Source: Progne subis subis (lineage: Eukaryota; Chordata; Aves; Passeriformes; Hirundinidae). From it: a stretch of 64,000 bases of DNA. The position numbers and the translations under genes were made by a program. How positions within the stretch are numbered: the stretch's first letter is position 1; the number at the start of each line of letters is the position of its first letter. Where the stretch lies: contig JAKJHU010000038.1 in assembly GCA_022316685.1 (NCBI GenBank), positions 1,970,384 through 2,034,383 of the forward strand, read 5' to 3'. Shown piece after piece: positions 1-12,243 of the stretch. The notes beneath the pieces are model-generated. The model had not been told where the DNA came from and made no database searches. It was given only the letters and a program-made list of their open reading frames with translations.

Positions 1-388
1 CAACTGCAACATAAATTCTATATTGTTAGCCCTGTATTTATACAAGGAATAGTGATCAAGCCGAGTATTTAAAAATGGGTTTCCTAAAATGTTGCAAATA
101 GCAAAGCATAACCTTCCTGAGAAATCCTGAATACTGCATCCCCTGTGCAGGGAGCCCTAAAAAGGTAAACTTATAACTTTTGGTCATGCATGACTCCTCT
201 GTGTTACAGACATGCTGTGAACATACTCCAAGAAAAATAATTCTTCACACTGTAGAGGTTGTATGAAGAGAGATCTTACGGGAAATGCTTAAGTTGTATG
301 AAATTAGGCAGTGGAAGAGACAGCTCTCTTCCTTGACTCCTGTAAGATTTCTGTTTCAGAAATGTCTAAAGAAATGTTACCTACTCAC
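1..388 (-). other. GORASP2: GORASP2 intron 8 (partial)
   Basis: Intron sequence after the exon 8 donor. No coding match, repeat family or other feature was recognised. The acceptor lies beyond the window edge. Confidence 0.8.
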
Positions 389-472
389 CTGGTAATGTAG
401 TTGCTGGGTTAACTGGTGGCACAGAGGTAAGGGACTGACTGACTTGTGGTAATAATGGAACTGTTGGAACAC
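389..472 (-). CDS. GORASP2: GORASP2 coding exon 8, last one in the window
   Basis: 84 nt complete Gly275 and encode residues 276-302 ([19 protein letters not shown] then VNPATTLP), ending one base into the next codon. Acceptor CCAG, donor GTGAGT at 388. The next exon, which should continue with the Leu/Pro-rich tail, is not seen in the 388 bases to the left edge. Confidence 0.93.
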
Positions 473-3400
473 CTGGTGGGGTACACAAGGAAACATTGAT
501 TTTAAGCATACAACACATTACCTTCTTTCCCTAAGGAGTACAAATAAGTAATTGCTTACAGGAGAATTACTATTTGCCTTAACATCAAAATGCTGATAAG
601 AAAAACAGTATTCTAAGTAATACATAATATTTTTAATAGAAGCTTTTCACAACTATTTTGTTAGCAAGGCACAAATCTAGTACATTAACCTTTTTTGTTG
701 GGAAAAAATTAAGAGAAAGTTTTTTTCTCTCTTCTGCCTTCTATTCAATTAATTAGAAACATCTGTGAGAACAAAAAAGTCAGAAAAGCCATGCATTTCA
801 GGTCAGTTCCTTCCAATACCAACCTGTGCTGAGAGCATTACTGACAGTAGCTGAAGGTGAGCTAATAGAAAGTCCTGAAAGACTCTGCTCAAGGCCTGCT
901 GACCCAGGAGGGAGGGTGGCTGAAGGATTAACTGACGATAGCTGAACCTTATTGAAAGAGAAAAGAAAGTGGCATCATTAGGGTTTGTTTCTGCATGAAC
1001 CAAGAGAAGCAGAAAAGCAATAAATATCACCATCCATTTTTACCAAGCTAACGGAGTGGGAACACAGCTCACCTCTGTGAAACCATCTTTGAGGGGACTG
1101 AGAGATGCACTAGGCAACTGTCCTGGGAGAGAAATTTTCTTTCCCTCTTCAAATGGCCGAGTAGGTATCCTATGCAAATATCCATAACCAATGCCACATC
1201 CTAGGCTTTTAAAATAGGAAAATTTTTAAGTCAGGTAAGTGACTTTACAATTACAGACTACAGGAAGCAATGCATGAACAACTCAAGACACCAACAAGTT
1301 TCAAGGTAAATGCTGTACAACCTTCCCCTCCTGCCCCCACACTGCCTCACTTTCTGTGGAGAAATAATCAGTGCAAAACAACTGAAAGGAAATTCTGTTG
1401 CTTTAGCAATAAATATTCGGCACCAAATAAAATTCATTATTATTTACACCAAGCAGCTATACCAGGTATACAGCTTGGATTCAATTTACAGTTGTTAATT
1501 GCAGTGCTGTGTTCTGGCTACTCACAATACTTCAAGGATATAACACAAGCTAACAACTGTTTGGAATTTAATATGGAAAGCAACCATTGAACTTTATGCA
1601 CTTCTGCGCTAGCTAATTTACTGATTTACACCCCTCTCAATAGTAAGTGCATCTGAATTTCAAGTAAATATATAATTTATTAGAGCAGAAACACTTTTGG
1701 TATAACAACACTCTTTCCCAGTCTTTATAGAAAACTTAAACCCAGCAGTTTTCCCAGCAATAAGAAAGTTGCCCCATCCTCCTGTAAGACACTGGCTCCT
1801 TACCTGCCTTCTCCACCCCAGGCAGAATTTGGAGTAATCACCACTTCCCGACAATTATCTGTGTCGGTGTTGTACACGTAAAGTTTTAATGGCTTTGCTT
1901 CATGCGTTTCAATAAGGGAAAAGAGATCTTCAGACTGCAAAAAGATTAAAATGAGTAAGGGCGTTCTTGTCCTTATTTTTTCATTTGGCATTAGATTGAT
2001 CATCCCAGTCCTGACTTTCTGTAATGGACTCTGGTAACAGCCACATGTTGCAGTTGTTGCAGTGCTGCTGTTTTATCACAAGGCCAACTTTAAGAGGTGT
2101 TTTGCTAGCACAACTCAGAAGACGTGGCACAACCCAGATTTCAAATCTGCTATTCAAAATACTTATTTTAGAGTACACAAGTTTGTATCTGACTTCCTGA
2201 AGACATTTAAGAGCAGTTCTTATTTCCAGGATTGCCTTTAAGAAGAGGCACCATGCCAGAGCTCCTTCCTCTTTGCACTTGATTTCCATTCACAGTGAAC
2301 AAAGACAGAACCAGGGCTGTTTCAAACTGCCCTGGTACAATTTGGTTTATAGTTTTTTAAAAACAAAGACCTTATTTTTATACACTTACCTCATTCATGA
2401 CAGTATCTGCTCCAATGATGTAGTCACTATGAGGTCTAAGTCCAGCTAATGCAGCAGGAGAATTCGGCTCCACTTCCTAGTTTGAAGATGGGAAGTTACA
2501 CAACACTGTAACTGTCAGGATGTAGCAGAACAGACAGACACACATGCACTTCACACTCACACTCTGAGTCAGATAAACTGGTCAAGTTTTCAACACAATA
2601 ATGAACTAATGAAACAGAGGCTCTCTGGCAGTCCCTTTCCATATGGTTCTGGTGTTGTACCAAATACAGTATCTCTGTGTATTGTACAAACCCATTCATT
2701 TAAATACAAGACTTGACAATACACTGACAAATATACATTTGCACACTACAAAGTAAATTTGTATTCCTCCCAAACCCAAAATCGATCAAAGCCAGTTTGA
2801 TCAATGAGACCTGTTTGATATCATGACTTGTTAGGTACATCCCATGTAAGTTACTTTCCAATAGAAAGATAGAAGCATCAATAATAACAATACTTCCAAG
2901 TCCATACGTACCAAGACGTGCCAGACGTTTTCATTAGCCCCATCAAAGCTGCAGAAGCGAATGCTCACCCCCAGCAGGCCCTGCCCACCCCACATGTTGC
3001 TGGGGGTTACTGATGTTTCTCTCAGTTCCAGTGTTTTGCTACTGTACACAAGCATTTTTACAGGTTTTTCAACATTTGCTTTCAGCAGGTCCTTGAGAGT
3101 GTCATTGTCTTTATTCTGCGAAGGTGTAAACAAGATCTTGGGTCAGTGTTTGACAGAACAAGCATTCAGTTCTACAGCAACACTTGTATTTCAAAGGTGC
3201 TACACTGTGCATTACCAGAAGATGAATTAACAACTGCTTTGTAACAAGTGTCCAGTCCCTTCAAAATTCTAGAATGCAACTCTGGAAAAACCCTGGGACT
3301 TCACAGTAACAGGTCATGTTTCCAAAAATTAAAACACTTCAATTGCTTCAGGGGCTTTCTCGAATCCAGACACACTGGTGCAGAGCATCCTACAGCTGTT

Positions 3401-6400
3401 TTTTCCACTGCTATGATGGTCTGTTGTTTGATGACAGCTCTTGCTTGAAAGCTCCCCCACATGCCTCCTGCCCAGCCAACAGCTCTGCCAGCAGCTTTTC
3501 ACTCAACCTGCTTGGACTGGGTGAAGCTTGTGAGTTCTCATGGAAGCAGACAGAACTATGAGGGCACCAGCATAAGCTATGAGGGGTGGATCAGCAGGTG
3601 ATTCTGTCTTGGTGCAGATGTCTGCAGAGAGCGTGTCTGTCTTATTCTCCAGCTAAACTCAATAAAACTGTTCCTACAGGGTGAAGGAAATCAATTCCTG
3701 ATGCAGTTTGCATGCCTCATTTAAAAGTAAGAAGAAATATTTTATATACCTTTAAATAAAACAAATCCATTGGTTTACCTATAAATATCAGATTCTCAAC
3801 ACATTGTTTATATTAAGCAATAAAATAGCAATACACTTACCAATCTTGAACCGTTAATGGACACGATAAAATCAAAGAATGGCTCCAATCCAGCTCTATG
3901 CCCCGGTGAATTTTCTTGCACCTAACAAAGTTAAACGAGAATTTAGTGAAAGTGTTCCAATGCTGATTCATAGATTAAAAATATATTTCTACTTGTGCCA
4001 ACTGTAGTCTAGAAGATACTAATGCTTGTATGTATAATTTTATAATATTCAAATATAATCATATAATCTATAGAACAAAAAAATCTATCCCTTAAAAAAA
4101 AAATTAAAAAAAATTAGTAATTTATAAATTGAAGAATGATATAGCAGTAGCCACTCCCTGGGAAAAGGACTGCTTAACAGTTGCATAAGATAAATTTAAG
4201 TATTTGTTTCAAGAAAGGAGATTATAGTGAAAGGACAAGGTTAATGAATTCTGAAAAGGTTGGTTAAAAAGTACTGTCTTTCCACAGTAGTACCAACATT
4301 GGACCTTGCTTTTTATCTTATGCTTACTAAAGGAGTAGGAGAGTCACATCTGTAAGCACAGGTTGTTATCTCATGATTAAACATCACCTGGTGACATGCT
4401 TGAGACACAGAGGGCATCTGTACAACCAGTGATTTCATTAACAGACCTTCAAGTTGCAGAAAAAGACACATGCAATTTTGCAGCCACAGCAGCTCAAATA
4501 ATTCAACCACTCCACTAAGACAAGGCCTGAGTTCTGGATACATACTGCACCCAGAAGTTAAAAGTGTGCTTTTATTCCAAAGAGAGGAACTGAGAGACAT
4601 TTTGCCAATGTTATTTTTTCACTATTGCTCGCATTGCTGACAATGTAAAGTAATGCCTTGACTCCAATATGGCTGTCAGATTTTTCCTACAGTTTTTTTT
4701 AGCAAAGACACTTTCTGTGTGGAAGCTGATTCATTTTACCCACTGCCTCTTTCTCTCATGTACTACAATCACCTTCCAAAAAGATCTCAAAAGTGTTACT
4801 CCCTGAAAGGAGGGTGTAGCGAAGTGGGGGTTGATCTCTTCACTTAAGTGAGAGAACAAGAGGAAAGAGCCTCAAGTTGCACCAGGAGAGATTTAAAGAC
4901 TAGATTTTAGGAAAACTGTTTTCATCAAAAGGGTGGTCAGGTATTGGAATAGGCTGCCCAGGGAAGTGGTTTAATCACCATCCTGAAAACATTCAGAACA
5001 CGCGTAGATGTGGCCTGTGGGTTAGATTTAATGGTGAACTTGACAGTGCTGTGTTAGTGGTTGAACTCAGAGAGGTCTCTTCCAAATTAAATTGTTGTAA
5101 GATTCTATGTAAGAATTCTTATCTATGAGAAATTGGTATGCTACCATGTTTCGTGCTGTTCTCCCTAAAAGATACTGAGCAGCAGTCCCCAAAGTTTAGA
5201 TTTCCCACTCGTTTGAGTGCTTTGGTTTGCTGTAATAGTGATACAAACAATTTGCATGAAAATCTTTTAAGGGAGGTCCACATTTTAAAAGCTTGAGTTA
5301 AATTCTCTGTGCTTAAAAGGTCATCTACATAGACAAAATCTGTTTTCTTACCAAAAACTTAAAAAGCTTTTTCTTTTGAAAACCGTTTCATCAAGAAATT
5401 CAATTCAGTTATATAACATAATGTATTAAATCAGAGAGATTCTGTCAGATCTAACATGAATTGCTTATATATGATATGCAATGAAATTTTACTGCCAGTT
5501 ATGGAGTGGGTGGAAGAACTACAAAAAAAACTTTCAGTATTTCTTTGCAAATAAAGTAGAATAGTGGGAAGAGTTTCTTATGTGGGGAAAAAATAAAGCA
5601 TTGGAAGTTGTGTATTAATTGCTTGAAGCTAAGCTTCTGGAAGTTTAAAAACTAGTATAAGGTAGCTGACTTTCAGAAGTGGTCAGAGCCTTCATCTGCC
5701 TCTGAAAATCCCACATTTCAATGCCAAATTTAATTTGCAGTTGCACTGCTCTCTTGGGGATTCGATTTGTGACCACTCTGCTGCTGAGCAGACTTCTTAA
5801 AATGTGAAATGCGCAATGTATACTGTGTAGGCATAGAATGATAGTGTTAGGAACAGTGTTCAGCAAAGAAAAACTTCATTTATTTACCAGGAAAGTCTTT
5901 TCAGTACTGCAAATTAAAATTGGTGCATTGACCTTGAAACCTTTTTCCTGTTTAATTCTTGACAGTGAATTAAAAGCGAAATCAGTGTGTGATCTATGTA
6001 CTCAGCAGCCCTGCTGTCATCTTGGTGAGAAACTGAAACCCTGCAGCATTGTGTGAGGTCCTTTTCTGCCCTCTGATACTCAACACTTGATAGAGGTTTT
6101 CTTCATTTGCTCTTAAAAAGCTCTGGTGCTGCATTGCCACAGCTTCTTTGCATTTTCTGTGCCACTGTTTTCCTCTATTGTTAGAAAGTCACGGCATTTA
6201 CCCATACTGGTCTATGAATTGTATTTCTGAAGTAACAGCTGGCTTTGAGAGAATCAGGCTTCCCAAGCTGCTGGGCATGGTATCTTGCCTGCAGTAGCAT
6301 CTGTTGTAAATGGTATTACTTGGTTATTTCTCAGCAATTATTCAATTACAAAGGCAAGTTACTAAATACCTACTTGGGGCACCCAGCAAAGCAGCATAAA

Positions 6401-9400
6401 GCCAAATTGCTCAGAAGGCACAGAGTTTATGTACATATCCATGGAATCTTTTTTATTTCCATCCTTAATAGAGGTGGAATAATTTGTGTCCTTGTGTTTT
6501 CTAAGGTCCCTGGTGATCCTTCATTGCTGTAGCTCCTGGAAGAGAATCATGGCCACAGAGCTTGGAGCAGAGAGCTGTGTTGTGCATTTGGTACTGTGCG
6601 GTGGTGATGAATTGGGCAGGTAGTGACTGGAAGAAGTGAGATGGTGAGACAAAACCTGTATGGGGTCAGCGTGAATGTTGTGCAGGGCTGAGCACATCAC
6701 TTCTTGAAGGAGGAGACTTTCCATGTGCAATGCACTCGGAATTTCTGGGTGGCATTTCTGGGACTGCCATACTTTTCTGTCAACGAAGGCCAGGAAATAG
6801 GAAACTTTGTGCCAACCTTGGCGTGGCAGGATGACAGAAGGGACAAGCAGACCTGCTTCTGAGGTGTGCTTGATGCAGCTATAAGGGCTTGGTTCCTTTT
6901 AGCTACAGCTTCCTGGTAGTTTTCACATGCCCACTTAGAAACAAACCATGCAGAGATGTTTGTGATGGGTTTGGGGCAAGGAGCTCAACATCTGAAGATA
7001 CTTTCTGCAAACTAATTGTTTGGAACGTGGAAACTCTCAGTCCCTTCATAAGTTTGGGGCAGAACACAGATTTGGTATTCTAAGTAAATTATTTATCCAT
7101 CTCAGGTGTCAGTGAGATTGACATTGATGAATGCTGAACATATGTAGTTCTCATTTATTGTATGTACTCCATCTTATTTCAAAAAATATTTCTTATTGAA
7201 TACTGGCCACTCTTGACTCACAGTGTTCAGGATATCTCTTGGAGGTCATTAGGGAGGGATATTGTCAGGATGCAGGGGATTTGTTGTGATTTTAGTATGG
7301 TTTGGTTTTTAATTTCAAATAAGTTAATTTAGAAATGGGGGAAAATCTCTGAATGAGATGAAGCCTGGCCTTTCATAATTTCAAGGCTATGACATATATC
7401 CAGTCCCAAAAATCTGATATTTTATGCTGGAGGTACTGAATTTTAATGCTGAGGTGTAACAAACACATGTTATGTTTTTAGAAGTATTTGCCCAGAAAGT
7501 TCTGAAACTATCTGCTGATTTAATTTTGGTATAAAGCCTGTATGTCAGGTTCATTAAAAACACAAACTGTAAGTTCCTATATGACCTATGCAATGGTGGA
7601 ATAAGAGAGAGAGAGAGAGAAAGGCAGGCTATTAGAGTATTTTCATGTCACTTCTCTAAAGTGAGGGAAGAACAACAAGCAGCGTGAACTCATCCTACAC
7701 AGGAAAGGAGAGGATGTTTCAAATTACTTGATTACAAGAGAAACTGCAAGTCTGAGATACCATTATGGGTCATGTCTATAGGAAAGCAGAGTTTTTTAAT
7801 TCTCCTTTCACAAAACTGTTTAACCCCTTTGGCAGGGAGATCTCAAGTACTCAACGTTGTAAGTAAATGCTTTCTACATTTGGGAAGAATAATTCATACA
7901 GTGAATTTTAGCCTCTCTGGCTATTCTCCTAAGCTAAAATTTCTGTTCGTAGAGGCTGTTCTCAGGTAGCCCTACATTATTGCAAATTTGAATATCTACA
8001 GTTAAATGAGGTCAAGAAACAGTCCACAAATGCCAAAGCCACGTCCACAATGTGCTGGGAATTTCTGTGCAGCTGGAGCCAGGGTGTCTGCTCCATACAG
8101 CCTAGCTTGTACTTTTACATTATTACCTGGTGCCCAGTTTGGTGCCTGATCTCTGGCTGTTCTTGGTGAGAGGCGTCTTGAACACACAGGTTAAGTAAGT
8201 AACATGAAGGCAATAGTTGGATCTAGTTAGAGGGACTGCAGGAGAGTCAGTGATAGGAGAGGGAGAGGGAGAATACCTGTACCCCAGCTGTGGGGAATTA
8301 TTTCCAAGGGGCCTCCAGGCATCTTCAAGAGACACTTTTACAGACACACTTCAAGTTCTGGTTAGAAATTATAAAAAATGTGGACTTTGGGGATGTTATT
8401 GTTGCCTCAGTGATTCTTACTGCTTTGGGATATTGTTGGTTTCTTACTTTTTTGCTGCTTTACAAAACTCGGACAACATACAATATGTGTGTGATGTGAC
8501 TCTGGAATTACTAATTCCAGACTTAGGTTATGTGGCTAATATTCTGAGATTTGAACATTTGTTACCCACAAGCAATCTGAGTTTTTTCCAATCTGATTTT
8601 GTGAATGTGTTGGGCAGATATAAATAAAATTTATGAAGAACAGTTTTATTAGTAATCATGCACTTTTAAAATTCCATATTAGTATATTTTGTTAGATAAG
8701 TCATATTAAGAAAACTCAGTTCCTGCAGAATCTGGCCAGGATTGAACAATCATATATTTTTACCACTTCTGTCAGGTAGAATAACACATAATGTAAGGAA
8801 CTACACTCTCCTGGTGCAACTTGAGGCTCTTTCTTCTTGTTCTCTCACTTAAGTGAAGAGGTCAACCCCCAGTGCACTACACCCTCCTCTCCTGCAGAGA
8901 GGCATGAGGTCTTCCCTGAGCTCCTCTTCTCCAGGTTAAACATCCTCAGCTCCCTCAGCTGCTCCTCACAGAGCTGTGCTCCAGAGCTTCTCTGGACCTG
9001 TTCCAGCACCTCAATGTCCTTTCTGAACTGAGGGGCCCAGAACTGGGCACAGCACTCGAGCTGTGACCTCACCAATGCTGAGTCAGGGGGCAGTCACTGT
9101 CCTGGCCCTGCTGGTCACACAGTTTGTGACACAGGCCAGGATGCCACTGGCCTTCTTGGCCACCTGGGCACACTGGTTCGTGTTCAGCTGCTGTCACCCA
9201 GCACCCCCAGGTCCTTTCCCACTGGGCCACGTTCCAGCTGCTCTGCCCCCAACGACGGGGATGCTGTGACATCATCAACTAGCTGAAGAAACTGTCAGGT
9301 CATGACATCAGCCTGGGCAAACTACAGCAGTTTCACACTGCTGAGCAAGAAAATTACTCAAAATTTTGCTTCAATCTGTTTTGAAGAGCAGAAACAAACA

Positions 9401-12126
9401 GATACTGAGCAATACAGAGTCAGCCAGTTGGTCTAATCTGCCACATAGCTTATGTTAAAAGAAACTTCAAACGACTCATTACTAGATCTACTTATGAAGA
9501 GACTTGGGCAATAAAACATATGGCAACTTTTTCTCCCTCTTACAAAAAAAAAAGGCAAAGAAAAAGAGATACATTTTAATGTCTAGGACACCAACTATGC
9601 AACCCAGAGCAAATTCTGCTGTCAGCGTGCACAGGATGAAATTCTTTTCCTTTGACAGTGCTTCAGTCCTGGAGGGTCCCATTACAACTGCACTGCTGTT
9701 AAAGCTCACAATGAAAGCAATATTGCACTGAATATCAGCAGAAGTAGCCAAAAGGATTAAGTAAATCTGCAAATTTACATTGAAAATTATGATGGTAGTG
9801 TTCACATGCTGCATATATTTCTGTTCCTATTTGAAGTGAGCACAGAGAGAGGTTTTTTACTAGTTTTGTGGGGAGGCAGCATATACAGTCTAAAAGTCTC
9901 ACTGTAAAAAACCTGTAACTTGCAACAGTCTCAGTCTGCTCATCCTTCTGGCAAGTTGTGCTTCGCTCCTACAGTCACACTGAACAATGCAAACTCTGTT
10001 TCATGGCCATTTAGCACATATTTTTCATTTATCTGCCTTACCAAAACAAATTCTTCCAATAATTGAAAAAAATTTTCTGACATTTGTCTAATTTTCCCAT
10101 AGGTAATGAAGTCTTTTAAACAATCACTCTACATTATTTACAGGAGCTTGGTGTTATCAAAGAAATCTGATCTTACTCAAATTAGATCTGTAACACTGGC
10201 AGACTACTACTGTTTTCCTTCCACCATTCTCATTTACCTCATTAAAGTACTAAGCTCAGAAAGAAAACATACTTGAGAGTAAATTAGAACAAAACAGCAA
10301 TTTTGCTTGACCCCAAATTCAATCTTCTAGACTGAAGGTCAATCCATGCAGACAGAGCCCTTGTGCAGAGCTCCTCTAACAGTGCGAACCAAACGCTGTC
10401 TGTAACAAAGTCACGACAGAGGGAAATTCTAGTCACCTTCATGCACGCCACATGCATGTAAATAAAAAACACTCCAAACTGTAACTGTTAGGCTGGGATC
10501 ATGATGCAGTTTAAGATGCCTGTCCACAGACAGAGTAATCACTTATTACTGTGGTATCTCAAGGTATCAGTAAGAAGACAAGGTAGTGAAAAAAAGAGGC
10601 ATCAGTCTGTTTAAGGACAGCATGGAGGTCCTTTCCTGCATTTAATATAAATAAGGATGTCCTCTTGGAAATCAGCTTCTTTACTGTGCACCTCTCAATT
10701 ACACTTACAAAGACTGGCAATCAAACACTGACTGCCATTTTGGGTCACAGCAAAAACATTACAACAAAAAAGTGCCTGAATGAAAACAAAAGGTGCCAGA
10801 TCCAAGCAAGACTACACGAAAAAACGAGTAGATTCTACTTCATAAAAGAGATTCATCTCAATTTTAGCAACACGCTTTAAGCAAACAGTATGAACTCATA
10901 AATCTGATGTAACTGATATTCTAACTGCAAAGTACTTAATGGTATGTACAAGTCTCCAAAGTAAAAAGTTAATGAAATTTACACTGTACTATGCTAAAAA
11001 AAGAAAAAAACTCTGCCAGTTTTACCAACATGCAGAATAGTTTTTTGTGGGGGAAAAGAAGACAAAGTAGACTGACATAAATTACTAATACTCGACTATT
11101 ATATACCCTTAATATTAAAAGGGAGAAAAAAACCACTCACTGTGACTTAAGTCCACACAAAAATTTTAACAGAATGTTCGGATTTGATCAGAACATCAGT
11201 ATTTGCTTCTCAAAAAGAGAGAACATATCCAAAAGGCTCCGGTTCCAACAAACACACCAGCCCAGCACGGTATCCAGAGTGAGGGCACTCACACTCCGGC
11301 TACAGAGGCAAAGGCACCGTGGTGTGGGACTCAGTCCAGCAAAGTCTCTGTACCCCTGTGCCTCAGATTCCACAGCACGACCTGGGAACCGTTCTGCTCA
11401 CTGAAGGCAAAAGGAAGGGTTTTCAAAAGGCTGTTCACAAAACCTCAAGAATGCAGCCTATAAGGTATTTTGCATTTCGCATAACAAAACCAAAGTTTTG
11501 TGGCCACAATGTGAACAAAACCAATGTAACTATGAAAAACAGTACTTGCACTAAGTTGCAGCCCTCGGTGAACACCTGGATCCGACACCCCCGAACTACT
11601 GCGGAGAGGCAGCAGCTAGTCCAGTCTAGTTCGTGATGCCGCGACCAGGACAAGCCTGACGCGTTATCCCGGGAGCACCCGAGCGCAGCCCAGACTCGCG
11701 GGCTGGGGTGTGAACAGCGTCTGCTGGAGAGACCGCCTCGCCTTCGAGGGCTGCCCAAACCCAGCATCGCCTCCCATGCGCCAACCCGCCGGCCTTGTCA
11801 TAGGGAGGCACAACCTGGCGGCACGACCCGGCCCGGAGAAACTGTTTATTCTGGACCAATTCTTCCGCCAGACTCCCCAAATCCGGGGGCGACAGCGCGG
11901 GCCCGGCGCACCTCACCGCTCCCGCGAGCCGCGGCGGAGCCCGGGCGGCCCCGCTGCCCGAGCGCGTCCCCGGGGCCGAGGGGGGAGCGCGGCGGGGCCG
12001 CCCCGGCGCGGCCCCGCGGCGGCACATGCCCCGCGCCCGCGGGCCGGGCCGCGCCGCCCTTACCCGCAGGACGTGGTAGCCCTCGGTGCCGCCGCCGGGG
12101 ATGTCGATGCTCTGCGAGGCGCCCAT
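389..12126 (-). CDS. GORASP2: Golgi reassembly-stacking protein 2 (GRASP55), exons 1-8, 3' end outside window
   Basis: Peripheral Golgi protein that tethers medial/trans cisternae by trans-oligomerisation of its GRASP domain. Coding exons on the minus strand are 12126-12064, 3921-3841, 3115-2912, 2476-2390, 1934-1804, 1205-1073, 947-824 and 472-389. All have GT donors and AG acceptors, and the phases join without a break to give about 302 codons. Residues 2-6 (GASQS) fit the N-myristoylation pattern with Gly2 acceptor. Two PDZ-like GRASP halves follow (roughly residues 15-105 and 111-199), marked by the repeated motifs WGGQGLLG and WGGEGSLG. The Ser/Pro-rich regulatory tail begins near residue 210. 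The human protein is about 452 residues, so about 150 are missing beyond the left edge. GRASP65 (GORASP1) is excluded by the start [20 protein letters not shown] and by [18 protein letters not shown]. Confidence 0.97.
824..947 (-). CDS. GORASP2: GORASP2 coding exon 7
   Basis: 124 nt encode residues 234-274 plus the first base of residue 275 (Gly). The translation begins [18 protein letters not shown] and continues [11 protein letters not shown], a Ser-rich part of the regulatory tail that matches GRASP55. Acceptor TAAG, donor GTTGGT, which is weaker than the others. The intron before it is only 125 nt. Confidence 0.93.
1073..1205 (-). CDS. GORASP2: GORASP2 coding exon 6
   Basis: 133 nt encode the end of Ser189 and residues 190-233, starting [20 protein letters not shown]. 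This ends the GRASP domain and opens the regulatory tail ([16 protein letters not shown]). Acceptor AAAG, donor GTGAGC. Residue 222 is Ala where the human protein, from memory, has a phosphorylatable Thr; residue 225 is Ser followed by Pro. Confidence 0.95.
1804..1934 (-). CDS. GORASP2: GORASP2 coding exon 5
   Basis: 131 nt encode residues 146-188 plus two bases of residue 189 (AG, completed by C of exon 6 to give Ser). The product runs [17 protein letters not shown] to [10 protein letters not shown], closing PDZ-like repeat 2. Acceptor TGCAG, donor GTAAGG. Confidence 0.96.
2390..2476 (-). CDS. GORASP2: GORASP2 coding exon 4
   Basis: 87 nt encode residues 117-145, starting [18 protein letters not shown] and ending TVMNE. 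This is the second PDZ-like repeat, with the NSPAALAGL segment that mirrors [10 protein letters not shown] of repeat 1. Acceptor CTAG, donor GTAAGTG, phase 0. Confidence 0.96.
2912..3115 (-). CDS. GORASP2: GORASP2 coding exon 3
   Basis: 204 nt encode residues 49-116, from [11 protein letters not shown] to ENVWHVL. They complete PDZ-like repeat 1 and enter repeat 2 through [16 protein letters not shown]. Acceptor CGCAG, donor GTACGT, phase 0 at both ends. This is the longest coding exon of the gene in the window. Confidence 0.97.
3841..3921 (-). CDS. GORASP2: GORASP2 coding exon 2
   Basis: Eighty-one nucleotides encode residues 22-48, starting [18 protein letters not shown]. This is the first strands of the first PDZ-like GRASP repeat. 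Acceptor TTAG, donor GTAAGTG, phase 0 at both ends. It is separated from exon 1 by the 8.1-kb first intron. Confidence 0.96.
4796..5110 (+). mobile_element. CR1 LINE 3'-end fragment (plus orientation)
   Basis: The stretch shows the typical 3' end of avian CR1: CTGAAAGGAGGGTGTAG, then CCTCAAGTTGCACCAGGAGA, a TTTAAAGACTAGATTTTAGG segment, GGCTGCCCAGGGAAGTGG and a terminus ending ATTCTATG near 5108. CR1 elements end in short repeats of this octamer. The copy is 5'-truncated, as is usual for the family, and has diverged. It lies in GORASP2 intron 1 in antisense to the gene. Confidence 0.88.
7604..7621. repeat. (GA)n microsatellite
   Basis: Nine uninterrupted AG/GA units in GORASP2 intron 1. Confidence 0.9.
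8803..9275 (-). mobile_element. CR1 LINE fragment with decayed RT C-terminus (minus orientation)
   Basis: Read on the minus strand this is CR1. It includes GTGCCCAGGTGGCCAAGAAG, a frame at 9075-8845 with [20 protein letters not shown] (the C-terminal end of the CR1 reverse transcriptase), and then the 3' region through CCTCAAGTTGCACCAGGAGA. The frame is degenerate and the element is cut off at both ends; the final ATTCTATG tail is missing. It belongs to the same subfamily as the copy at 4.8 kb, in opposite orientation. Confidence 0.9.
12064..12126 (-). CDS. GORASP2: GORASP2 coding exon 1
   Basis: Sixty-three nucleotides encode residues 1-21, starting [13 protein letters not shown]. The ATG at 12126-12124 was chosen because Gly2 directly after it is the myristoylation site needed for Golgi attachment. 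The frame stays open upstream to at least 12216, but that codon is GTG, not ATG. The donor GTAAGG begins at 12063 and leaves phase 0. The exon lies in a CpG island. Confidence 0.96.
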
Positions 12127-12243
12127 GGCCGCAAACGCGCCGCGACGGGGACGTGGCACCGCGCGCTGCCCCCGCCCGGCGCCAGGCGGGGCCCTACGGC
12201 GGCCGCGAGGGGACACGGCCGCGCGCTCCTGCCTGCAGACGTG

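Larger units (their letters stand above)
473..3840 (-). other. GORASP2: GORASP2 introns 2-7 (between exons 2 and 8)
   Basis: Intron spans are 3116-3840, 2477-2911, 1935-2389, 1206-1803, 948-1072 and 473-823. They are AT-rich unique sequence. I recognise no transposon, RNA gene or further exon in them. Confidence 0.75.
3922..12063 (-). other. GORASP2: GORASP2 intron 1 (8.1 kb)
   Basis: Large first intron. It contains a CR1 fragment in plus orientation near 4.8-5.1 kb, a second in minus orientation near 8.8-9.3 kb, and a short (GA)n run at 7604-7621. The rest is AT-rich unique sequence until the CpG island begins near 11.6 kb. The ORFs here (longest about 136 codons) resemble nothing I know. 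Confidence 0.8.

Noticed and set aside
8845..9278. ORFs on both strands near 9 kb
   Set aside because: They are pieces of a decayed CR1 element; the minus-strand one is its reverse-transcriptase C-terminus with no intact frame.
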